Shown one piece after another: positions 1 to 4,968 of a stretch of DNA of 5,066 bases. Below the pieces are notes generated by a model. It was not told the DNA's origin, did no database searches, and worked only from the letters and a program-made list of their open reading frames with translations. The stretch comes from an uncultured Solirubrobacter sp. (GTDB lineage Bacteria > Actinomycetota > Thermoleophilia > Solirubrobacterales > Solirubrobacteraceae). The DNA lies in contig CALMNS010000461.1 of the NCBI GenBank assembly GCA_937871635.1, forward strand, positions 1 through 5,066, in the 5' to 3' direction. How positions within the stretch are numbered: the stretch's first letter is position 1; every line of letters starts with the position of its first letter. Position numbers and translations under genes: made by a program.

Positions 1-150
1 GTCCGCCTCGACGAGCCGCGAGCGGAGACGGTCACGGAGCTCGTCCGGGGTGTACTCGTGCTGGTCGCGGCGGCGGCGGGCGGCCACCGCCCCGGTGGCG
101 GCGACGCCGGCCAAGCCGGCAAGGCCGACGAGCTTCCAGGGGACGCGCAT
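1..150 (-). CDS. Small membrane-anchored hypothetical protein, 3' end cut by window edge
   Basis: Reading leftward from the ATG at 150-148, a frame stays open for 50 codons to the window edge, so only the N-terminal part is seen. It begins MRVPWKLVGLAGLAGVAATG, a short hydrophobic helix of about 18 residues rich in Gly and Ala. The stretch AARRRR follows and should act as a positive-inside stop. After it comes a charged, probably helical tail (YTPDELRDRLRSRLVEAD). The pattern suggests a single-pass inner-membrane protein with a small cytoplasmic tail, a kind I associate with short uncharacterised actinobacterial proteins. No enzymatic motif is visible and I assign no function. No Shine-Dalgarno sequence precedes the ATG, so a leaderless transcript is plausible. 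The gene is divergent from the hydrolase at 175 with only 24 bp between them. It is real rather than a shadow mainly because its N-terminus looks like a sensible membrane anchor and it sits cleanly against the neighbour's start. Confidence 0.62.
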   Translation of the reverse strand, partial: MRVPWKLVGLAGLAGVAATGAVAARRRRDQHEYTPDELRDRLRSRLVEAD

Positions 151-158
151 CGCGGCCG

Positions 159-165
159 TAGGCTA
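159..165. promoter_or_regulatory. Symmetric -10-like element TAGGCTA serving both divergent genes (candidate)
   Basis: The heptamer TAGGCTA reads as TAGGCT on the plus strand (159-164) and TAGCCT on the minus strand (165-160). Both fit the actinobacterial -10 pattern TANNNT. The plus-strand hexamer ends 10 bases before the GTG at 175, and the minus-strand hexamer ends 9 bases before the ATG at 150. Transcripts would therefore start within a few bases of either start codon, which fits the lack of Shine-Dalgarno sequences. No convincing -35 hexamer was found in either direction. Symmetric -10 elements driving divergent transcription are a known class. Their use here is inference. Confidence 0.4.
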
Positions 166-174
166 CGCGGGCCG

Positions 175-789
175 GTGCCGGACTCGACCCTCTCCTTCGC
201 CGACGCCGTGGCCACCGCGGCCACCGGCGACGTCTGGCTCTTCCGGGGGCGGTCGCTGGCCGACCGCGCGATCCAGGCCGTCACGAACGCGCCGGTCAAC
301 CACGTCGGGATGGTCGTCGCGCTCGACGACCTCCCTCCCCTGCTGTGGCACGCCGAGCTCGGCCGCTCGCTGCCCGACGTGTGGACGGGCGAGCGCCAGC
401 GCGGGGTGCAGCTGCACCGGCTCGAGGAGGCCGTGACCACCTGGCAGGAGCGCTACGGCCAGCGCGCCTGGGTCCGCCAGCTCGTGGGGACGGTCGGCCG
501 CGAGCACGAGGACCGGCTCATCCGGGTCATCGACTCCTACGACGGGCGCCCGTTCCCCACCTCGCTCGGCCTCGCCCGCCGCTGGCTGACGGGTCGCCTC
601 CGCCGCCGCCGGCCGTCCTCGCTCGAGACGATCTACTGCGCCGAGCTGGTGGCCACCACCTACGTCGCCATGGGTCTCCTGCCCGGCGGGAAGGCGGCGA
701 GCTGGTACGACCCGGGCCGCTTCTGGAGCGGGGACCGGATCGAGCTCGTGGCCCCGTTCGCGCTCACCGCCGAGATCGCGGTGGGCTGA
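175..789 (+). CDS. Permuted NlpC/P60 (YiiX/YebB, peptidase C92-like) cysteine hydrolase
   Basis: This 204-residue protein has the order typical of circularly permuted papain-fold NlpC/P60 proteins. An N-terminal GDVWLFRG strand (residues 18-25) is followed by the catalytic His in NHVGMVV (H43), and the nucleophile Cys lies late, in IYCAEL (C155), with Glu at 157. YiiX/YebB-like relatives are amidases or peptidases, often proposed to act on cell-wall peptides or lipids; the substrate here cannot be read. No signal peptide or membrane helix is visible, so a cytoplasmic or membrane-peripheral location is likely. A basic stretch (RLRRRRPSS, about residues 141-149) precedes the Cys strand. I chose the GTG at 175 because from there almost every codon ends in G or C. 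The in-frame extension upstream has A/T-ending codons such as CAT, CGT and CTA, and it would overlap the divergent gene. There is no Shine-Dalgarno sequence. The gene stands alone on its strand, ending 12 bp before the next promoter candidate. Confidence 0.85.
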   Translation: MPDSTLSFADAVATAATGDVWLFRGRSLADRAIQAVTNAPVNHVGMVVALDDLPPLLWHAELGRSLPDVWTGERQRGVQLHRLEEAVTTWQERYGQRAWVRQLVGTVGREHEDRLIRVIDSYDGRPFPTSLGLARRWLTGRLRRRRPSSLETIYCAELVATTYVAMGLLPGGKAASWYDPGRFWSGDRIELVAPFALTAEIAVG

Positions 790-800
790 GCGCGGAGGGC

Positions 801-830
801 TTGACCGGGCGCGCGAGCGTCCAATAGTGT
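801..830 (+). promoter_or_regulatory. Housekeeping-type promoter, TTGACC-N18-TAGTGT
   Basis: A -35 hexamer TTGACC (801-806, five of six bases matching TTGACA) is separated by 18 bp from TAGTGT (825-830), which fits TANNNT. This is the layout expected for the primary sigma factor of Actinomycetota, and it lies just after the stop of the upstream gene. Transcription would start near 836-838. That leaves a leader of about 220 nt before the GTG at 1060, or a separate short RNA ending at the hairpin at 934-962. It is the best promoter match in the window. Confidence 0.6.
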
Positions 831-871
831 CGCGACGTTCCGGTGGTTCACGGTTTCGCCCGGCAGCGCAC

Positions 872-896
872 GCACCGCTAACCCTCCTGGCGGTGC
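872..896 (+). repeat. Stem-loop 1 of the leader, with a CCCTCC loop
   Basis: GCACCGC (872-878) is the exact reverse complement of GCGGTGC (890-896). The stem can extend by a U-G and an A-U pair (879-889, 880-888), leaving a 7-nt loop ACCCTCC. The loop resembles an anti-Shine-Dalgarno sequence and can pair with GGAGGG at 1001-1006. Confidence 0.5.
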
Positions 897-903
897 CCGC
901 TTG

Positions 904-928
904 CCGCCGCGACTCGCGTCGAAGGCGG
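904..928 (+). repeat. Stem-loop 2 of the leader
   Basis: CCGCC (904-908) pairs with GGCGG (924-928). After an asymmetric internal loop (G909 against A922-A923), CGAC (910-913) pairs with GTCG (918-921) around the tetraloop TCGC. The stem is modest and could arise by chance in GC-rich DNA. Its value is its position between two stronger hairpins. Confidence 0.35.
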
Positions 929-933
929 GAATG

Positions 934-962
934 CGAGAAGCCGCCTCGACGGCGGCTTCTCG
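934..962 (+). terminator. Perfect 12-bp hairpin, terminator-like without a T-run
   Basis: CGAGAAGCCGCC (934-945) and GGCGGCTTCTCG (951-962) are exact reverse complements around the 5-nt loop TCGAC. This is the longest perfect short-loop stem noticed in the window. It is not followed by a T-tract: the next bases are GTGGCCCC. If it terminates, it is of the tract-less kind proposed for actinobacteria. It lies about 100 nt downstream of the predicted start of transcription from 801-830 and about 100 nt before the enzyme's start codon. It could therefore be an attenuator, the end of a small RNA, or the terminator of the upstream hydrolase transcript. Confidence 0.5.
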
Positions 963-999
963 GTGGCCCCGCGACGGGCGCGCCGCCGGCTGGCCGGCT

Positions 1000-1018
1000 C
1001 GGAGGGGCCGATCCTCCG
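1000..1018 (+). repeat. Stem-loop 4 of the leader, holding GGAGG
   Basis: CGGAGG (1000-1005) pairs with CCTCCG (1013-1018) around a 7-nt loop, and a flanking T-G wobble (999-1019) can be added. The GGAGG is too far from the GTG at 1060 to act as its Shine-Dalgarno sequence, and no start codon follows it at a useful distance. Its alternative partner is the loop of stem-loop 1. Confidence 0.4.
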
Positions 1019-1059
1019 GTTCGACACCAGTTACCGGCGCGCAGGCCGAATATCCAGGC

Positions 1060-4000
1060 GTGTCCCCCCGCTTCGTCGGCGTCTACGCCGCGCTGCTCAC
1101 GGCCATCGCCGCCGCGTACCTGCTGGTCCCGGGCGACCACCCGGGCTGGCTCTACGACGTCGCCGGCCTGCTCTGCGTGGCGGCGATCGCGATCGGGATG
1201 CGGGTGCACACCCCCGCCGGGCGCGCCGTGTGGCGGGCCCTCGGCGCCGGCGTGCTTCTCCTGGTCACCGGCGACCTCGTCTACGAGGTCCTCGACCGCC
1301 CCGGCGTCGAGCCGCCGTTCCCGTCGCTCGCCGACATCCCCTACCTGCTGGCCTATCCCTTCCTCGTGCTCGGGCTCTGGCGGGCAGGCACGCTGCGCGG
1401 CGGCCGCGACCGGGCGTCGTCGGTCGACGGCGTGGTGGTCGCGCTCGCGGTGGCCGTCCCCGTCTGGACCTACTGGATCGCCCCCGCGGTCGACGGCGCC
1501 AAGGCGACCGACCTCGCCACCGTCGTGTCCGTCGGCTATCCCGTCCTGGACCTGGCCATCGTGGCGGCGGTCGCGCGCCTGGCGCTGGCGGGAGGCCGGC
1601 GGACGAGCGTCGGCGCGCTGCTCGGCGCCGGCCTGCTCCTGCTCTTCGCCGCCGACGTCGCCTACAACGTCGAGGTCCTCGCCGGGACCTACGTCTACGG
1701 CGGGCCGCTCGACACCGGATGGATCGTCGCCTACGGCCTGTGGGGCTGCGCGGCGCTGCACCCCTCCGCCGCCGGGTGGCTGGAGCCGGAAGGGCGGCGC
1801 GGGCGGGTGCGGGGGACGGGACGGGCGGGGGCCCTGGTGCTCGCCGCGCTCACGCCGCTGAGCGTGATCGCGGTCGAGTTCGTCCGTGGAGAGCGACTCG
1901 ACCTGACCATCCCCGTGCTGACGTTCATGGCGCTGGCCGCCGTCGTCGCCGTCCGAATCGCCGTGGCCAGCCGCACCGGGTCGGCGGCCTGGCGGGGCGC
2001 CGGTGTCCTGCTCGCCGCGCCGGTCGTCCTGGTCGCGATGGCGGTCGGCCTGGTGCAGCTCCAGCAGCGCGGCGAGCTCCGCGACCGCATCGAGAACGAG
2101 CTCTTCGAGGCGACCGTCGACCTCGAGCAGCTCGCGGCGGCCGAGCAGGAGGCCCGCGAGCGGCCCACCCTGCGGTCGCGCCGCGCGCTCGTCGCCGTCC
2201 GGCGCCGCCTCGAGCGGCGCGTGCAGGCGCTCGACCGGGGTCCGCTCGCCGCCTCCCGGATCGACCCGATCGGCGACGAGCTGGAGACCTACCGCGACGT
2301 CCAGGACCGCGAGCTGCGGCTGCGGAGCGCTGGCCGCGGGGTTGAAGCCGACGTGCTCATGGACACGCGGATCATCCCCGCACGAGAGGCCGTGGCCGCC
2401 GAGCTGCGAGCCCGGAGGGGTCAGTACCAGGCGGACGCCGCCAGAGCCGACGAGCTCGGTCGCCTCGGCTCGGTCGTGGTCATGATCGCCGGGCTCGGGC
2501 TCATCGTCGCCCTGCTGGCCAAGTTCTCCCGCGCCCGCGGCGCCACCGCGCTGGCCCGGGCCGACGCCGAGGCCGTGCAGGATCGCGAGGCCCGCTTCCG
2601 CGCCCTGGTGGCCGGCTCGGCCGACATCATCACCGTGGTCGGGCCGGACACGACCATCCTCGCCCACCCGGGCACCGTCGAGCGCGTGCTCGGCCACGCG
2701 ACCGGCAGCCTCGGGGGCACGCCCCTGAGCCGCGCCCTCGAGCCCGAGCGCCGCGAGGCCGCCGCCGAGCTGCTCCGGGAGCTCGCCGGCGGCGTCGGGC
2801 AGGTGACGGCCGAGTGGCGCCTGCGGCGCGCCGACGGCAGCTCGATCGACACCGAGGTGCTGGCCACCGACCACACCGCCGACCCCCGGATCGGCGGCTT
2901 CGTGCTCAACATCCGCGACGTCACCACGCGGAAGGCCCTCGAGGCGCGGCTCCACCACCAGGCGCTCCACGACCACCTCACCGGCCTCGCCAACCGGGCG
3001 CTGCTCGAGGACCGCATCACCCAGGCGCTCGGGCGCGCGATCCGTCGCACCCAGCGCACGGCGATCCTGTTCATCGACCTCGACGACTTCAAGCTCGTCA
3101 ACGACTCGCTCGGGCACGCCGTCGGCGACGAGCTGCTGGTGGCGGTGGGCGACCGGCTGCGGCCGCTGCTGCGACCCTCCGACACGCTCGCCCGGCTCGG
3201 CGGGGACGAGTTCGCGGTGCTGCTCGAGGAGCTCGACGACCTCGACCAGGCGAAGGCGACCGCCGAGTGGGTGCTCGCCTGCCTGCGCCGGCCGATCGAG
3301 CTGGCCGGCCGCTCGCACGTGATCCGCGCGAGCCTGGGGATCGCCGTCTCGGACGGCGGCGGCGCGGAGGGCGACCTCGTCGCCCGCGCCGACGAGCTGC
3401 TGCGCCACGCCGACCTGGCCATGTACGAGGCCAAGCGCCAGGGCGACGGGAGGTTCGAGGTCTTCGTGCCCAAGATGCACGAGGCGGTCTCGTTGCGCAT
3501 GCTGCTCAAGTCCGAGCTCCAGCTCGCGCTCGACGAGGGGCAGCTCGTGGTCCACTATCAGCCCATCGTCGAGATCGACGGCGGAGGGATCGCCGGCTTC
3601 GAGGCCCTCGTCCGCTGGCAGCACCCGACCCGGGGGCTCGTCCCCCCGGGCGACTTCATCGCCGCCGCCGAGCAGACGGGCCAGATCGTGGAGCTCGGCC
3701 TGTGGGTCATGCGCGAAGCCTGCCGCCGGCTCGCGGACTGGCGGGCCGAGTGGCCGGGCGTGGCGCCCTACGTCGCGGTCAACGTCTCGGGCCGTCAGCT
3801 CCAGAGCGACACGTTCGTCGAGGAGGTCGCGGACGCGCTGGCCGAGACCGGCCTCCCGCCCGACGCCCTCCTGCTCGAGGTCACCGAATCCGCCCTCATC
3901 CAGGACACGGACGGCAACGAGCGGCGCATGAGCGCCCTGCACGATCTCGGCGTCCGGCTCGCGATCGACGACTTCGGCACCGGCTACTCCTCGTTGAGCT

Positions 4001-4329
4001 ACCTGCGCCGCTTCCCGATGGACGTCCTCAAAATCGACAAGTCGTTCGTGGACGACGTCGCCCATCCGGGCTGCGAGGCCTCGCTGATCGACGCCATGAT
4101 CCGCATGGGGGCGAGCCTGAACCTCCGCGTGGTCGCCGAGGGCATCGAGGACCCCGAGCAGCTCGACGCCCTCGCCGCGCTCAACTGCGGGCTCGGCCAG
4201 GGGTACCTGTTCGCGCGACCGCTCCCGGCCCCCGAGGTCGCCCGGTACCTCGCGGCGTACCACGGCCCCGGGCCACCGAGTCCCCCGCTCCCGGGCCCCA
4301 CGCCGCTGACCCTCGCCCGCCAGGGCTGA
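1060..4329 (+). CDS. Membrane-bound bifunctional diguanylate cyclase/phosphodiesterase (12TM-PAS-GGDEF-EAL)
   Basis: This 1089-residue protein should both make c-di-GMP from two GTP and hydrolyse it to pGpG. About 11 hydrophobic helices fill residues 6-329. A charged, helical segment (about 330-467) follows, then a twelfth membrane helix (469-488) ending in basic residues (KFSRARG). With the catalytic half in the cytoplasm, the helical segment lies outside, like a four-helix-bundle sensor. PAS spans about 508-622. The GGDEF domain (about 630-795) has DHLTGLANR (638-646), the metal-binding D673, N681 and D690, an intact GGDEF (714-718) and the inhibitory I-site RxxD (R705-D708) exactly five residues before it. 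The EAL domain (about 815-1065) has E848, N908, E940, D970, D971, K991, E1027 and Q1047, spaced as in active EAL enzymes. The DFGTGYSSLSYL loop is intact. A Pro-rich tail follows. GTG 1060 was chosen because G/C-ending codon bias starts sharply there. An in-frame ATG at 931 is possible but poorer. No Shine-Dalgarno sequence is seen. Confidence 0.95.
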   Translation: MSPRFVGVYAALLTAIAAAYLLVPGDHPGWLYDVAGLLCVAAIAIGMRVHTPAGRAVWRALGAGVLLLVTGDLVYEVLDRPGVEPPFPSLADIPYLLAYPFLVLGLWRAGTLRGGRDRASSVDGVVVALAVAVPVWTYWIAPAVDGAKATDLATVVSVGYPVLDLAIVAAVARLALAGGRRTSVGALLGAGLLLLFAADVAYNVEVLAGTYVYGGPLDTGWIVAYGLWGCAALHPSAAGWLEPEGRRGRVRGTGRAGALVLAALTPLSVIAVEFVRGERLDLTIPVLTFMALAAVVAVRIAVASRTGSAAWRGAGVLLAAPVVLVAMAVGLVQLQQRGELRDRIENELFEATVDLEQLAAAEQEARERPTLRSRRALVAVRRRLERRVQALDRGPLAASRIDPIGDELETYRDVQDRELRLRSAGRGVEADVLMDTRIIPAREAVAAELRARRGQYQADAARADELGRLGSVVVMIAGLGLIVALLAKFSRARGATALARADAEAVQDREARFRALVAGSADIITVVGPDTTILAHPGTVERVLGHATGSLGGTPLSRALEPERREAAAELLRELAGGVGQVTAEWRLRRADGSSIDTEVLATDHTADPRIGGFVLNIRDVTTRKALEARLHHQALHDHLTGLANRALLEDRITQALGRAIRRTQRTAILFIDLDDFKLVNDSLGHAVGDELLVAVGDRLRPLLRPSDTLARLGGDEFAVLLEELDDLDQAKATAEWVLACLRRPIELAGRSHVIRASLGIAVSDGGGAEGDLVARADELLRHADLAMYEAKRQGDGRFEVFVPKMHEAVSLRMLLKSELQLALDEGQLVVHYQPIVEIDGGGIAGFEALVRWQHPTRGLVPPGDFIAAAEQTGQIVELGLWVMREACRRLADWRAEWPGVAPYVAVNVSGRQLQSDTFVEEVADALAETGLPPDALLLEVTESALIQDTDGNERRMSALHDLGVRLAIDDFGTGYSSLSYLRRFPMDVLKIDKSFVDDVAHPGCEASLIDAMIRMGASLNLRVVAEGIEDPEQLDALAALNCGLGQGYLFARPLPAPEVARYLAAYHGPGPPSPPLPGPTPLTLARQG

Positions 4330-4416
4330 GGCGCCGGCGCGCCGGCGCGCCGGCTCGCACCGGCGGGCGAGCGCTTCCCGCGTAACGCCGGACCCCTGCC
4401 GCGGCATATCCAGGTC
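4330..4416 (+). promoter_or_regulatory. Intergenic spacer before the ECF sigma gene
   Basis: These 87 bp hold the triple GCGCCGGC repeat (4331-4354). A 6-bp stem follows, GCTCGC (4353-4358) with GCGAGC (4367-4372), around an 8-nt loop. An alternative stem is CGCCGG (4348-4353) with CCGGCG (4360-4365). Further on, CCGCG (4378-4382) and CGCGG (4400-4404) form an inverted repeat with a 17-bp gap, which could be an operator. No convincing -35/-10 pair and no typical ECF-type promoter (GGAAC with CGTC) was found. The AT-richest part is ATATCCAGG at 4406-4414, next to the start codon. Confidence 0.4.
4331..4354. repeat. Three perfect tandem copies of GCGCCGGC
   Basis: The octamer GCGCCGGC occurs three times without a break (4331-4338, 4339-4346, 4347-4354), starting two bases after the stop codon of the c-di-GMP enzyme gene. 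The block is all G and C. Overlapping perfect palindromes form within it, for example the 18 bp from 4331 to 4348. In RNA it can fold into strong alternative hairpins, so it may act as a tract-less transcription stop. It could also be a strand-slippage repeat. Confidence 0.7.
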
Positions 4417-4968
4417 ATGGAGCCGAGCGACGCCGACCTCCTCCGCGCCTCGGGGCGCCGCCCGGAGGCGTTCGGGACGTTCTACGACCGCCACGCCGAG
4501 CCGCTGCTCGCCTTCTTCGCGCGCCGGACCTGGGACGCGCAGGAGGCGGCCGACCTCACCGCCGAGACGTTCGCCGTCGCGTTCGCCAGTCGCCGCCGGT
4601 ACCGAGACACGGGCGCTCCGGCCTACGCGTGGCTGTTGGGCATCGCGCGCCACCAGCTCGCCCGGAAGGTTCGGCGCCAGCAGGTCGACGACCGGGCCCG
4701 GCGCCGGCTCAAGCTCGAGCGCATCGAGCTCGACGACGCCTCGCTCGCGCGGATCGAGGAGCTCGCCGACCTGCGCGCCATGCGCCCCTCCCTGACCGCC
4801 GCGCTCGACCAGCTCCCGGTCGAGACGGCCCGCGCCGTGACCCTGCGCATCGCCGAGGAGCTGCCGTACGCGGAGGTCGCGCGGCGGCTGGGCTGCACCG
4901 AAGGCGCGGCGCGCGTGCGCGTGACCCGCGGACTCACCCGACTGGCCGACCTCATGGAGGCGACATGA
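4417..4968 (+). CDS. ECF-family RNA polymerase sigma factor
   Basis: This 183-residue protein has the two-domain layout of extracytoplasmic-function sigma factors and the usual length for them. Region 2 (about residues 16-88) includes FGTFYDRH, the core-binding DLTAETFAVAF (46-56) and the -10-reading WLLGIARHQLARKVRR (72-87). A charged linker (about 89-124) follows. Region 4 (about 125-180) has the typical LDQLP start and the helix-turn-helix LPYAEVARRLGCTEGAARVRV (149-169). There is no extra C-terminal domain. It should direct RNA polymerase to a stress- or signal-specific set of promoters. The ATG at 4417 is preceded by ATATCCAGGTC, with AGG only 2 bases away, too close for a normal Shine-Dalgarno sequence, so a leaderless transcript is possible. 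The stop overlaps the next gene's start by four bases (ATGA), so the two are translationally coupled. The ECF subgroup cannot be named from reading alone. Confidence 0.95.
   Translation: MEPSDADLLRASGRRPEAFGTFYDRHAEPLLAFFARRTWDAQEAADLTAETFAVAFASRRRYRDTGAPAYAWLLGIARHQLARKVRRQQVDDRARRRLKLERIELDDASLARIEELADLRAMRPSLTAALDQLPVETARAVTLRIAEELPYAEVARRLGCTEGAARVRVTRGLTRLADLMEAT
4956..4960 (+). promoter_or_regulatory. Shine-Dalgarno GGAGG for the gene at 4965
   Basis: GGAGG ends 4 bases before the ATG at 4965 and lies inside the last codons of the sigma gene. It is the only clear Shine-Dalgarno sequence next to a start codon in this window, and it supports the ATGA overlap start. Confidence 0.75.

Larger units (their letters stand above)
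790..1059 (+). promoter_or_regulatory. Non-coding 270-bp region; structured 5' leader of the c-di-GMP enzyme gene (candidate)
   Basis: The stretch between the hydrolase stop and the GTG at 1060 is not coding by codon bias. In the frame continuous with the downstream gene, 13 of the 43 codons from 931 to 1059 end in A or T, whereas the first 40 codons after 1060 all end in G or C. Downstream of the promoter at 801-830 it contains four stem-loops in series. They are 872-896 (7-bp perfect stem plus two more pairs), 904-928 (5 bp, a small internal loop, then 4 bp), 934-962 (12-bp perfect stem) and 1000-1018 (6-bp stem). The loop of the first, CCCTCC at 882-887, is complementary to GGAGGG at 1001-1006 in the last. 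I do not recognise a known riboswitch family. It could be a regulatory leader, an independent small RNA, or only GC-rich folding. Confidence 0.45.

Noticed and set aside
58..174. N-terminal extension of the hydrolase from an upstream GTG at 58
   Set aside because: It is Gly-rich, loses the G/C-ending codon bias near 148-165, and overlaps the divergent small membrane gene. The papain-fold homology starts after 175.
870..962. Resemblance to a class-I c-di-GMP riboswitch (CACGCACCGCTAACC, then GGGAATGCGAGAAGCC)
   Set aside because: The words look like the GCAAACC and GGGACGCAAAGCC core, but the conserved bases are not exact. The stem that should join them does not form, since the first word is tied up in stem-loop 1. 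Kept only as a point to test with the Rfam model RF01051.
1020..1056. A second -35/-10 promoter directly before GTG 1060 (TTCGACA ... TATCCA)
   Set aside because: The spacing is about 24 bp, too long for a standard promoter. GTTACC at 1030-1035 gives only 15 bp and a weak match.
931..1059. N-terminal extension of the c-di-GMP enzyme from ATG 931 or TTG 901
   Set aside because: AAGG precedes ATG 931 at a usable distance, but 13 of 43 codons end in A or T, unlike the gene proper. The peptide is Arg- and Pro-rich without features, and a 12-bp hairpin lies at its start.
4378..4404. CCGCG-N17-CGCGG inverted repeat as an operator upstream of the sigma gene
   Set aside because: Arms of five G/C bases are expected often by chance in this composition. 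It is mentioned only within the spacer entry.
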